Source: Planctomycetota bacterium (GTDB lineage: Bacteria > Planctomycetota > UBA1135 > GCA-002686595). Taken from it: a DNA stretch of 38,588 nucleotides. Below, piece after piece: positions 9,108 through 16,942 of the stretch (position 1 is the first letter of the stretch; the number at the start of each line of letters is the position of its first letter). The notes under the pieces are model-generated. The model saw nothing but the letters and a program-made list of their open reading frames with translations, ran no database searches and was not told the origin of the DNA. The DNA is taken from the NCBI GenBank assembly GCA_027083445.1, contig JALWOP010000422.1, positions 1 to 38,588 of the forward strand, written 5' to 3'. The position numbers were made by a program, and so were the translations under genes.

Positions 9108-9752
9108 TCAGTCCAGGCGCTGAATCAGAACGGGAAGGGTATCGGCCGCTTTGGAGCCCAGAACCCTGTAGTTCTTGCGGAAGCTGGCCGCCGTCCCCGG
9201 GCCTGCCCGGTCGGTCACGACCCGCAGGGCCGCCCAGGGCAGGCCCGCGGCAGCGGCCACCGCCCCCACCGCGGCGGTCTCCATATCGGCCACGCAGGGT
9301 CCACGGAAGGCTCGCGCCAGCCTCAGGCGCCTCCAGGGGGTGATCACCGGCCGGTCGGCGGTCAAGAACCAGCCCTCGGCCCCGGGAGCGACGGCCTGCC
9401 AGGCCTCCCGCCAGGCGGGGTGGCTCTCCACCTGGCGCTCCTCCCGTACGGCCAGGTCGGTTTGGAAAGCTCGGGTGCAGTGGACCAGGTCCCCCGGGGA
9501 GAGGGAGCGCACCAGGCCACCGCAGGTGCCGACGACCAAGAGGCCCCGAGCCCCCTCGGCCAAGAGCACCCCCGCGGCCCGGGCAGCGGCGACCTTGCCC
9601 ACCCCCGAGATCGCCGCCAGGAGCGGGAGCCCCTTGGTGCGGCAATCGAAGAGGTTCACCCCCGCCCGCTCGCGCGGCGCGGCCCCCTCGGCCAGGGAAC
9701 CCAGCTCTCCGGAGAGGGCGGCGACGACACCGATGGGCGGCTTTGCGGGCAT
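9108..9752 (-). CDS. Nucleoside phosphorylase/MTA-SAH nucleosidase-like protein
   Basis: A 214-residue cytoplasmic protein of the PNP/UDP phosphorylase fold, closest in layout to 5'-methylthioadenosine/S-adenosylhomocysteine nucleosidases and the hopanoid-associated phosphorylases. Visible motifs are 'GVVAALSGEL' at the N-terminus, 'SGVGKVAAARAA', 'VVGTCGGL' and 'VADMETAAVG', which matches the purine/ribose-binding M-E-[ST] motif; 'ALRVVTDRAG' corresponds to the loop that usually holds the catalytic Asp. Length is slightly short for MTAN but fits the group. No partner gene here fixes the substrate. It is divergent from the membrane/spermidine-synthase-like gene with only 20 bases between start codons. 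The ATG sits within a perfect palindrome, and a -10-like element 7 bases away suggests a leaderless message. Confidence 0.8.
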   Translation of the reverse strand: MPAKPPIGVVAALSGELGSLAEGAAPRERAGVNLFDCRTKGLPLLAAISGVGKVAAARAAGVLLAEGARGLLVVGTCGGLVRSLSPGDLVHCTRAFQTDLAVREERQVESHPAWREAWQAVAPGAEGWFLTADRPVITPWRRLRLARAFRGPCVADMETAAVGAVAAAAGLPWAALRVVTDRAGPGTAASFRKNYRVLGSKAADTLPVLIQRLD

Positions 9753-9764
9753 GCCCCTACACTA
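9747..9764. promoter_or_regulatory. Overlapping divergent -10-like elements and palindrome
   Basis: Between two divergent starts (9752 minus, 9773 plus) the sequence TACACTA reads as TACACT (9758-9763) on the plus strand and TAGTGT (9764-9759) on the minus strand, so both genes could use overlapping -10 boxes. Either transcript would begin within a few bases of its start codon. Beside them GGGCATGCCC (9747-9756) is a perfect 10-base palindrome that contains the nucleosidase start codon. Proposed function is inference. Confidence 0.4.
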
Positions 9765-9772
9765 GCGCGGTC

Positions 9773-12106
9773 TTGCGCAAGAGCGACCTCGTCTTCTTCC
9801 TCTCCGGCCTCGCGGCTCTCGTCGATCAGACCGTCTGGGCGCGTCTGCTTGCGCGCCACGTGGGCAGCGATCGCATCGGAGTCGCCCTGGTGCTGGCGAT
9901 CTTCATGGGTGGGCTGGCGATCGGCGCTCACCTGGGTGGTGACCTCGCCCGGCGCCACCGCGCGCCCCTGCGGCTCCTGGTGACGGTCGAGATTCTCCTG
10001 GCACTGATCGCGGGGCTCTCGCCCTACTGGCTCGCCCTCCTGCCGCCGGTCGGCTCGCCCCTCGCCCGGGGGGGCCTCGCCGGCGCCCTGCTTCTGGGAC
10101 CGACCATCCTGATGGGAATGACCTTTCCCCTCATGGGCCGGCTCACCGTGCGCGAGGAGTCCACCCTGGCACGGGAGACCTCGGCCTTCTACGGGGCGAA
10201 CACCCTCGGCGCTGCCCTGGGGGCCCTGGCCGGTCCCTTCCTCTTCATGCCCCTCCTGGGCCTCTCGGGGGCCCTGGTCGCCGCGGGGGGGATCGAGCTC
10301 GCCGCGGCAGGACTCGCCGCCACCACCCTCTCCGATCCGCCTCCGCGCCCCACCCTCGCTCCCGCTCGCCTGGGCCTGGGCGAGCCCCTGGGCCTGTCGG
10401 TCTTTCTCCTGGGCGCCGCGGGACTCGGTCTCGAGATCCTCCTGACGCGACTGCTCGTCATCCTCCTGGGGGCCTCGATCCACGCCTTTGGAATCGTGCT
10501 GGCGATCTTCCTGGCCGGGATCGCCCTGGGCAGCCGCTGGATCGATCCCCAGCTCGCCGGCCCCGATGCCGGCGCCGACGAGCGTCTGGTCGCCTACTGC
10601 GGACTGGCCCTCGCGCCCCTCACCCTGGCTGGGCTGGCCCTGCTCGCCTGGCGCAGCGCGGCGACTGACCTCTTCGCGGGCGCCGTCAACCGCATGCCCC
10701 GCGGCGCGAGCATCACGCGGCTTTGGCTGGGCCAGGCCCTCTTGTCCGCCCTGGCGCTCCTGCCACCGACCCTGGCCCTCGGCCGCGCCCTACCCAGCGC
10801 CGTAGCCGCCCTCGCCCGGCGCCGGAGGGAACTCGGCTCCGAACGGGCACTGGCGGGGATCTACACCGCCAACACCATCGGTGCTCTGGTCGGGGCCCTG
10901 GTCACCGCCTTCCTACTCCTGCCCCTGGCCGGGCTGCGCGGGGGAATCGCGCTCCTTTTGGTGCTTCCCTTCCTCTCCGCTCTCTGCCTTCCCGAGGGGC
11001 GCCGCCGCCTCCCCCTGGGGCTCGTCCCGGCCCTCCTGCTGGGCTGGTTCGTCCTGCGCCCCACGCCTCCCCCGACGGCCGAGACCCGCCTGTTCGACGG
11101 CAGCGGTCCCCTGGCAACGGTTCAGGTCAGCGAGTTGGACGGGGTGCGCTCCCTTCGGGTCAACGGCAAGGTCGTCGCCACCAGCGCTCCGGTCGATCTG
11201 CGCCTCCAGCGGCTCCTGGGTTACCTACCCGGTCTCCAACACGGCGGTGTGCGCCGCGCGCTCTGCATCGGCCTCGGCACGGGAACGACCGCCGGCTCCC
11301 TGCTCGATCTGCCAGAGCTAAAGGAGCTCGACGTGGTCGAGCTCTCGGCGGTCGTGCCGCGGGCCGCCGCCTACTTCGATCCCTGGAGCGGCGCTCCCTG
11401 CGCCGACCCGCGCACGACGCTCTCCATCGCGGATGGGCGTCACTTCCTGGCACGCACCAGGGCGACCTGGGACCTCATCACCGCCGATCCGATCCATCCC
11501 TGGACGGCGGGATCGAGTGACCTCTACGCCCTGGAGCACTTCCGCAACATGCGCGCCGCCCTCGCACCCGGCGGGGTCGCCTCCCAGTGGCTGCCTCTCT
11601 ACCAGCTCTCCGAGGAGGACGTCCGCACGGTGATGGCCACCTGGTGCGCCGCCTTCGAAGAGACCTCGGCCTGGCTAACCGCCTACGACCTGGTGTTGAT
11701 CGGCTCCGCGCAGCCCCTCGCCTCCCTCGAGGAGTTGGCGCAGCGCCCCCTACCCGCGCGCGTCGCTCGCGGCCTGGCAGAGATCGGCCTGCACTCGGCC
11801 GCCGAGATCGTCGGCCTCTTGGTAGCGGACGACGCCGACCTGCGCGCCTATGCGGGGCAGACGCCACCCATGCGCGACGACCGCCCCGTGCTCGAGTTCC
11901 GCGCACCCCAGAGCTACCTTTCCGGCTACAGCGTGGAGACCCTGCGCTGGGCGGGTCGGGAGACCTTCGTCCCCCGTCTGCCCCAGGCCGCCCGCTCTCC
12001 CGCCCATGCCCTGCGCGCGGCCTTGATGCGCTTTCTCGATCGCCTGCCCCAGGGCTGGAGCGAGGCCGCACGCCGCTACGGAGAGGAACTCCTGGCCGGC
12101 CCCTGA
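9773..12106 (+). CDS. Fused multi-pass membrane/spermidine synthase-like protein
   Basis: A 777-residue protein. The N-terminal ~440 residues form about 12 hydrophobic segments resembling a major-facilitator-type or SpeE-associated membrane region ('FFLSGLAALVDQTVWARLL', 'GMTFPLMGRL', 'YTANTIGALVGALV'). The C-terminal ~300 residues form a Rossmann methyltransferase-like spermidine synthase domain with 'LCIGLGTGTTAGSLL', 'LDVVELSAVV', 'SIADGRHFL' and 'DLITADPIHPWTAGSSDLY'. Fused proteins of this kind are common in bacteria, but their substrate is usually unknown and polyamine synthesis is not assured. No TTG/ATG choice is compelling: TTG at 9773 gives the family-like beginning, while TTG at 9743 would overlap the divergent nucleosidase gene. 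No Shine-Dalgarno is seen. The gene stops 44 bases before the epimerase gene on the same strand. Confidence 0.85.
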   Translation: MRKSDLVFFLSGLAALVDQTVWARLLARHVGSDRIGVALVLAIFMGGLAIGAHLGGDLARRHRAPLRLLVTVEILLALIAGLSPYWLALLPPVGSPLARGGLAGALLLGPTILMGMTFPLMGRLTVREESTLARETSAFYGANTLGAALGALAGPFLFMPLLGLSGALVAAGGIELAAAGLAATTLSDPPPRPTLAPARLGLGEPLGLSVFLLGAAGLGLEILLTRLLVILLGASIHAFGIVLAIFLAGIALGSRWIDPQLAGPDAGADERLVAYCGLALAPLTLAGLALLAWRSAATDLFAGAVNRMPRGASITRLWLGQALLSALALLPPTLALGRALPSAVAALARRRRELGSERALAGIYTANTIGALVGALVTAFLLLPLAGLRGGIALLLVLPFLSALCLPEGRRRLPLGLVPALLLGWFVLRPTPPPTAETRLFDGSGPLATVQVSELDGVRSLRVNGKVVATSAPVDLRLQRLLGYLPGLQHGGVRRALCIGLGTGTTAGSLLDLPELKELDVVELSAVVPRAAAYFDPWSGAPCADPRTTLSIADGRHFLARTRATWDLITADPIHPWTAGSSDLYALEHFRNMRAALAPGGVASQWLPLYQLSEEDVRTVMATWCAAFEETSAWLTAYDLVLIGSAQPLASLEELAQRPLPARVARGLAEIGLHSAAEIVGLLVADDADLRAYAGQTPPMRDDRPVLEFRAPQSYLSGYSVETLRWAGRETFVPRLPQAARSPAHALRAALMRFLDRLPQGWSEAARRYGEELLAGP

Positions 12107-12121
12107 GGCCTTCGAGCCGGG

Positions 12122-12127
12122 TATCCT
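12122..12127 (+). promoter_or_regulatory. -10-like element TATCCT before epimerase gene
   Basis: TATCCT lies 23 bases before the ATG at 12151, inside the 13-base sequence GCCGGGTATCCTT also found on the minus strand at 9090-9078. A transcript would have a leader of roughly 15-20 bases, and no Shine-Dalgarno sequence precedes the ATG. There is no clear -35 hexamer. Confidence 0.4.
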
Positions 12128-12150
12128 TTGCGCCTCCCCGAAGAACCCCC

Positions 12151-13143
12151 ATGAAGATCGCAGTCACCGGCGCCACCGGATTCATCGGTGGCTACATGGT
12201 CCGCGGCATGGCCGCGGCAGGACACGAAGTACGGGCCCTCGTGCGTCCCGGACGCGAGTCGGCGCTCGAGGTGCCGCAGGAGTACGCGGACAAGGTCGAA
12301 CTGCACATCGGCGATCTGACCGACGCGGCGAGCTTGCAGGGTCTTTCCAAGGGCTGCCGCTTCATGATCCACCTGGCCTCGGCCCACGATCACTTCACCC
12401 AGGAACAGATGCACGCGGTCAACGTGACCGGCACCGAGAACCTGGTTCGAGAGTGCGAAGAGAACGCTCCCGAGGACTTCCAGCTGATCAACGTCGCCTC
12501 GGCGGTGATCGGCATGCCGGTCTACTCCTACTACCGCGACAGCAAGCGCGTCCAGGAGAAGATCGTGCGGGCCTCGAGTCTGCGCTGGGCCTCCTTCCGA
12601 CCCACCCTGGTCTACGGCATCGGTGACTATCGGCACACCGCTCCGCTCCTGCGCAAGTGCGGCGCGCCCAAGGGGACCTACTGGGTTCCCCACGAGGGGC
12701 TCTCCAAGATCAACCCCGTCCATGTGGGTGACCTGGTCGATGTCGTGCGCACCTTCTTCGACTACGAGCGCGGGCGTGAGGACTACCGCGTCTTCGAGAT
12801 CGCCGGCCCCGAGGGGATCCCCTTCAACGATTTCATCGACCTCACGATCGCCGCGACCGGCGGCGGCGTCCGGCGGCGCAACATTCCCCGGCGCTGGGTC
12901 GAGCGCATGATCTTCCTGAAGGGGCTCTTCAAGGATGTCACCAAGGAGCGTCGCGGCGCCGGATACTTCTCCCTGCATCACGAGCACGACATCCGGCCGG
13001 CACGGGAGGAGCTGAACTTCGACCCGCGCCCCTTCGATGTCGGGATTCGCCAGGTCGCCCAGGGCGACTGGTGGCGCCACGAGGACGGGGGAGCGGCCAG
13101 GAACGCCGGCCAGGCGGCCCGCCTCGGAACCGGGGGCGTCTAA
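12151..13143 (+). CDS. NAD(P)-dependent epimerase/dehydratase (extended SDR)
   Basis: A 330-residue extended short-chain dehydrogenase. The Rossmann nucleotide-binding motif G-A-T-G-F-I-G is at residues 7-13, 'ALVRPGRES' follows beta-2, 'GDLTD' matches the adenine-binding region, and the catalytic Y-x3-K is seen in 'YYRDSKRVQEK'. It resembles the 3-beta-hydroxysteroid dehydrogenase, dihydroflavonol reductase and nucleotide-sugar epimerase group; the substrate is open. The ATG at 12151 is chosen because it starts exactly at the family N-terminus 'MKIAVTGATGF'; a much longer in-frame extension overlaps the upstream gene and is low-complexity. It converges on the NAD(P)HX epimerase gene and their stop codons overlap. 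Whether it is cotranscribed with the upstream gene is unclear, since a -10-like element lies in the gap. Confidence 0.92.
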   Translation: MKIAVTGATGFIGGYMVRGMAAAGHEVRALVRPGRESALEVPQEYADKVELHIGDLTDAASLQGLSKGCRFMIHLASAHDHFTQEQMHAVNVTGTENLVRECEENAPEDFQLINVASAVIGMPVYSYYRDSKRVQEKIVRASSLRWASFRPTLVYGIGDYRHTAPLLRKCGAPKGTYWVPHEGLSKINPVHVGDLVDVVRTFFDYERGREDYRVFEIAGPEGIPFNDFIDLTIAATGGGVRRRNIPRRWVERMIFLKGLFKDVTKERRGAGYFSLHHEHDIRPAREELNFDPRPFDVGIRQVAQGDWWRHEDGGAARNAGQAARLGTGGV

Positions 13144-13802
13144 CCCTCGGCCTCGAGGGCCAGCGCGAGGGCCTGGGGCGGCGCGCCGATCGGCAGGACT
13201 CGAACCTCGCCGGTGAAAGCGGCGGCTCCCGGTGCATCGAACCCCCGCTTGGGAGCGACGAAGGTCAAGGTACGACTCGCGCGCACGGTCGCCCCTGCCG
13301 GTCGACCGGTGTCGGCGTCGAGCCCCGAGGGCAGATCGATCGCGGTCACCGGAGTCTGGACCCCGTTGAGGGCCCGAATCACGGGGGCCAGGGGATCGCG
13401 CACCTCGCCCTCGAAGCCGGTTCCGAGCAGGGCGTCGATGCAGAGCGCGGCACGCTCGAAGCGTGGACGGGGATCCTCGCGGCGAGCATCGACGATCTCG
13501 ATCCCCATGGCGAGCGCGATGCGGTAGTTCACCCCCGTGTCCCCCCGCAGTCGTTCAGCGGAATGAACACGAAAACAGGTGACCTCGATCCCGCGGCAGA
13601 CGAGCTGGCGGGCGATGACGTAGCCATCCCCGCCGTTGCCGCCCGAGCCGCAGGCGATGCAGACCTCCCCCTCGACCGGCAGGAGCTCGAGGGCGGCCCC
13701 CAGCCCGGCGTTTTCCATCAGAATCAAACCCGAAAGCCCGAAGCGTTCCTCGGCGATCCGATCGACCGCCCGGGACTGGGCGCGTGTGAGAGTCGTAGCC
13801 AT
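13140..13802 (-). CDS. nnrE: NAD(P)H-hydrate epimerase (YjeF N-terminal domain)
   Basis: A 220-residue YjeF_N protein expected to interconvert the R and S forms of hydrated NAD(P)H (NAD(P)HX) so that a dehydratase can restore the cofactor. The nucleotide site is visible as 'GSGGNGGDGYVIARQL', and 'CIDALLGTGFEGEVRDP' and 'AIDLPSGLDADTG' are hallmark segments. It is a stand-alone epimerase: the ADP/ATP-dependent dehydratase domain (NnrD) found fused in many bacteria is absent and would have to be elsewhere. A strong ribosome site (AAGGAGG, 6 bases before the ATG) fixes the start at 13802. It follows the polytopic membrane protein gene by 12 bases and converges on the SDR gene, sharing stop-codon bases. 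The operon context looks like a housekeeping passenger rather than a functional link. Confidence 0.93.
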   Translation of the reverse strand: MATTLTRAQSRAVDRIAEERFGLSGLILMENAGLGAALELLPVEGEVCIACGSGGNGGDGYVIARQLVCRGIEVTCFRVHSAERLRGDTGVNYRIALAMGIEIVDARREDPRPRFERAALCIDALLGTGFEGEVRDPLAPVIRALNGVQTPVTAIDLPSGLDADTGRPAGATVRASRTLTFVAPKRGFDAPGAAAFTGEVRVLPIGAPPQALALALEAEG

Positions 13803-13814
13803 GGGCCTCCTCCT

Positions 13815-15239
13815 TCAGAGACGGCGCTGGAAGAGAATGAAGTCCCCATCGGTCCGCTCGGGCAGGCCCTCCAGCTCGGGGTCGAGGCGCGTCCGGCCAT
13901 CCAGGCTGAAGCGCTCGATGGGATACCAGGCCCGGGCCAGGTCGCCGCTGGAGCGTAGGGTCGCAAGGGGGCTCTGCGCCGCCGGCAGGAGTAGGTACTC
14001 GGGCTGCAGAACCGCGAGTTGGGCGATCAACCCCAGGGGCCGGGGAGCCGCCTCCCGGACCACGCCACCGCTGTACCAGCCGACCCAGCCCAGATCCTTC
14101 GCCAGGATCTCCCCCTCGCCCGCGCTGACTCCCGCCCGCTCCGACCAGGCCCGCAGGGGCTCCCAGAGCCCCTGCCGCAGGGAGGCCCTGCGCCGCGGAA
14201 GAGTCAGCACACCACCGACGACCAGGCCCAGGCCCAGGATGGATGCGACGCTGCGTGCGCCGATCCCGGCGGGGAGATGCCGAGGCGTGAAGCGGGGAGA
14301 GAGCAGGTCTGCGACCGCTGCTGCGGCCAGGGGCAGGCTCGCCGCTAGCGGCAGGTAGGCCGCCCGCAGCTCCAGGCTGCGGCCCAGCACCAGCCACGGA
14401 AGCAGTGCCAAGAGACCGGCCAGGACCAGGGGGCGAGCCTCCGCAAGGCGAGCGAAGGAACCCCGCCGGAGTCCGGCTAGAGCTGTACCGCCGAAGACCA
14501 CCCACGCTCCCGGCCCGAGGGTCCCGGGCCCAAGGCGCAGCCCCCCCCTCACCAGGGGCGTCGGACGCCAATCACCGGTGAGCGCGTAGAGAGCCCAACT
14601 CGCCAGGCCGCTTACCGCGACGAATCCGCCGATCGAAGCCAGCATGGCCGAGGGGCGCTGGGGATGGATGAGCCAGAGAGCCGGTAGGACGAAGATCGCC
14701 ATGGGACTCGCGCTCGCGGCCAGGGCGCCCAGAACACCGACGAGCAGGGGCCGGTGCTCCCGCGCTGCCACACAGGTCATGAGCAGCAAGAGAAGGGCCA
14801 GGGACCCCGTCCCCCCACCGGCCACATCCCGCGCAAGCTCCGGCGCGGCGGCGATGAGGAGCGCGGAGAGGGCCGCGGTCAGGGGCTGTTCCCGGAGCAG
14901 TCCCAGCAGGAGGGCGAGGGCGGCGAGCTCCGCCAGCAGTGCCGTGGCCCGGGCACCCTCCAGGGGAGGGAGGCCGGCCCAGGCTTCCGCGGTGACCAGG
15001 GCGAGCGCCAGCGGGCTCTCGATCGGGCGGGGTGGCTGGGGCGCCAGGGAGGGGCGGTTGAAAAAGGGGCCCACCCCCTGTGCCGCATGGGCTGCAATGC
15101 GAGCGGTGATGAAGGTTCCCTCCAGGGGCGCGACCCGCTCCAGCGCCACCAGCCTCGCTCCCAAAAGGAGGAGCAGCAGGGCGAGCCCTTGCCGCCACCC
15201 GAGGGGCCCCGCAGCGGCCGACCGACCGGATTCAGGCAC
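13815..15239 (-). CDS. Polytopic membrane protein, possible GT-C glycosyltransferase
   Basis: A 474-residue integral membrane protein with about ten hydrophobic segments spread over the first 360 residues and a soluble C-terminal part of about 115 residues. The layout (membrane helix, then a loop 'APLEGTFITARIAAHAAQG' between the first helices, then many helices) resembles GT-C type lipid-linked sugar transferases of the ArnT/PMT/GT39 kind, but I see no decisive catalytic motif beyond acidic residues in that loop. The function is therefore tentative. The start is uncertain: GTG at 15239 overlaps the PuuD-like stop by 8 bases (GTGCCTGA) and has a G-rich tract upstream; a TTG at 15272 would add 11 residues. 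The gene sits between the PuuD-like gene and nnrE with near-zero spacing. Confidence 0.75.
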   Translation of the reverse strand: MPESGRSAAAGPLGWRQGLALLLLLLGARLVALERVAPLEGTFITARIAAHAAQGVGPFFNRPSLAPQPPRPIESPLALALVTAEAWAGLPPLEGARATALLAELAALALLLGLLREQPLTAALSALLIAAAPELARDVAGGGTGSLALLLLLMTCVAAREHRPLLVGVLGALAASASPMAIFVLPALWLIHPQRPSAMLASIGGFVAVSGLASWALYALTGDWRPTPLVRGGLRLGPGTLGPGAWVVFGGTALAGLRRGSFARLAEARPLVLAGLLALLPWLVLGRSLELRAAYLPLAASLPLAAAAVADLLSPRFTPRHLPAGIGARSVASILGLGLVVGGVLTLPRRRASLRQGLWEPLRAWSERAGVSAGEGEILAKDLGWVGWYSGGVVREAAPRPLGLIAQLAVLQPEYLLLPAAQSPLATLRSSGDLARAWYPIERFSLDGRTRLDPELEGLPERTDGDFILFQRRL

Positions 15240-16041
15240 CGCCGACCCCCGCCGCCCTGCGATAGAGGGCAAAGGTGACCACCCAAGCGACGACCAGCAC
15301 CAGCGCCAACCCCTGCGCGTCGAGTTGGTGGGCCCCCGCCTGGTCGACGCTGACCATCAAGAAGAGCAGCGGCACGGACATGTAGGTGTTGTGTCGACTG
15401 CGCATGCCGGCCAGCGCGCTGTCCGCCGGATCGACCTCCCTTCCGTCGCGCACGGCGAGAACGATGCGTTGTTGTGCAGGCCAGATGCGCATCCACACGT
15501 TGGCAGCCATGACCGTGCCGAAGAGTGCACCCACGTGAATCAACGCCGCGCGGCCGGAGAGGCCCAGGCGCGTGAGGCAGAGCTGGTGGAAACCGACGGC
15601 AAGCGCCCCAAATACCAGCACGCACAGGTGGTGCAGGACGGCGGAGCGGGAGCCCAGCCACTTGAAGAGCTGGTCGTAGACCAAAAAGCCCGCGAAGAGC
15701 AGGGCGAAGGGGGGACCCCACTGGCTCGGCTCGGGCCGGGCCGGACCCTCGAGGGGCGGAGAGGCCAAGAAGAGGCCCGTGTCACGCACGTAGTACATCG
15801 TGAAGAGCAGGCAGACCCCGGTGAACCAGGTCCAGGCTGCCCCCCAACGGAACCAGTAAAGAGCACGGGGCATGAGCTCGGGTACGACCCTCTGCCGCGT
15901 CTCCTTGTCCAGGCTGGCCTGGAAGGGACCACCGACCCAGTTGAAGAAGTAGAGCATCCCGATCCAGACCACCCCGGCCAGGAGATGTGCCCAGCGAAAG
16001 CTCAGTTGTCCGTGTCCGTCAGCGAAGATCAGGTGCTCCAT
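15232..16041 (-). CDS. PuuD-like membrane protein lacking the cytochrome c domain
   Basis: A 269-residue polytopic membrane protein matching the membrane domain of urate hydroxylase PuuD (DUF989). Family marks are 'RWAHLLAGVVWIGMLYFFNWV' near residue 15, 'WFRWGAAWTWFTG', 'GTVMAANVWMRIWPAQQ' and 'RSRHNTYMSVPLLFLMVS'. About seven or eight membrane segments and several helix-embedded histidines are visible. Full PuuD carries a C-terminal cytochrome c domain that passes electrons from urate oxidation; here the protein ends directly after the last helix, with no CxxCH. So urate oxidation is not assured. The start at 16041 is supported by AAGGAGA a few bases upstream; an extension to 16098 has no such support. 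It heads a tight set with the membrane protein and nnrE and lies 91 bases downstream of two putative copper lipoproteins. Confidence 0.85.
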   Translation of the reverse strand: MEHLIFADGHGQLSFRWAHLLAGVVWIGMLYFFNWVGGPFQASLDKETRQRVVPELMPRALYWFRWGAAWTWFTGVCLLFTMYYVRDTGLFLASPPLEGPARPEPSQWGPPFALLFAGFLVYDQLFKWLGSRSAVLHHLCVLVFGALAVGFHQLCLTRLGLSGRAALIHVGALFGTVMAANVWMRIWPAQQRIVLAVRDGREVDPADSALAGMRSRHNTYMSVPLLFLMVSVDQAGAHQLDAQGLALVLVVAWVVTFALYRRAAGVGGA

Positions 16042-16132
16042 GGTTCTCCTTTTGCCGAGGCCGGGGGGAGCATCTCCGATGGCCCCACCAACCGTCAACC
16101 AATCCCCCTACTCGTAAGGCTCGCGAGGGCCC

Positions 16133-16942
16133 TCAGGGATGGAACTCCACGCGCACCTCGGTCTCCCCCCCCGGGGATACCACCAAACGACCGAGCCGCA
16201 ATCGGCCGTAGAGTTCGTGCCAGGCTTCGAGGGCGTAGGTTCCGGAGGGAATGCCTGGGATCTCGAAGTGCCCTCCGCGATCGGTGACGGCGAACCAGGG
16301 GTGCTCCACGACGACGACGAAGGCGCTCATCCAGGGGTGGATGTCGCAGGAGACCTTGCAGATCTCCTCCGCCGCGAAGTTCAGGGTCACGGGCTTCCCG
16401 TGGGGCCCCAGGTTGAGGTTGGCACTGGGGTTGCGCAGGGTCTGGAAGCGCGCGTTGTGCACGATGCCATCGGAGTTTTCGATACGCAGGGGCTGCCCGG
16501 CCCGCAGGACGAGCACATGGGGAACGAAAACACAGCCCAACTGATCGAGGATGGCGGGTTCGGTCGGCGGCGGGGGCGGCTCGGGAGTCCGCAAGAGACG
16601 CACGACGACATTGGCCAGGTGTCCCTGCTCATCGACCAGACGGCGTTCGTCGACGGGTATCGCGTGCCCCTCGGCCAGACAACCCGCCGTCTGGGTGACC
16701 TCTTTCAGGAGTCGCGGCGGCGGCACATCGCCTGTGAGAAGCGCGAGACCCACGACGGCGCCCTCTCCTAGGTCGTCGGCCTCTGCACCCGGCGAATCGG
16801 AGTGGGGCCGGCTGGAGACGAGCACGATCCGGCCCTTGGGTTTGCTGGAGGGGGAGCCTCCCCCCGTCGCCGCCGACCGCGCCCCCTCCTGCGAACCACC
16901 ACAGGCGGCCAGAAGGAGCGGGAGAAGGATCCAAAGCCTCAT
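16133..16942 (-). CDS. Cupredoxin-like lipoprotein (copy B)
   Basis: A 269-residue lipoprotein. The lipobox L-A-A-C14 follows a short hydrophobic signal, so the protein should be anchored at a membrane facing the periplasm. After a flexible Ser/Gly linker there is a beta-rich domain with 'QTAGC' (C88), then a cupredoxin-like domain with 'GCVFVPHVLVLRAGQPL', H162 (in 'IVHNARF') and C199-D-I-H202-P-W-M205, which together could make a type-1-like copper site. The last ~50 residues form a carboxypeptidase-regulatory-like (CarboxypepD_reg) beta domain ('GHFEIPGIPSGTYALEAWHE'). It is a paralogue of the gene just upstream, with which it overlaps by 4 bases (ATGA). The start at 16942 is set by the lipoprotein signal. 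Copper binding is inferred from residues only. Confidence 0.85.
   Translation of the reverse strand: MRLWILLPLLLAACGGSQEGARSAATGGGSPSSKPKGRIVLVSSRPHSDSPGAEADDLGEGAVVGLALLTGDVPPPRLLKEVTQTAGCLAEGHAIPVDERRLVDEQGHLANVVVRLLRTPEPPPPPTEPAILDQLGCVFVPHVLVLRAGQPLRIENSDGIVHNARFQTLRNPSANLNLGPHGKPVTLNFAAEEICKVSCDIHPWMSAFVVVVEHPWFAVTDRGGHFEIPGIPSGTYALEAWHELYGRLRLGRLVVSPGGETEVRVEFHP

Noticed and set aside
7851-9983. A 710-codon plus-strand open frame opposite the sugar transferase and nucleosidase
   Set aside because: Its translation is rich in His, Gln, Asp and Arg with no domain, and it is antisense to two well-recognised genes. High GC makes such frames common.
16125-16134. GAGGGCCCTC palindrome at the end of lipoprotein copy B, considered as a terminator
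   Set aside because: It has no loop and no T-run, and short GC palindromes are expected at this base composition.
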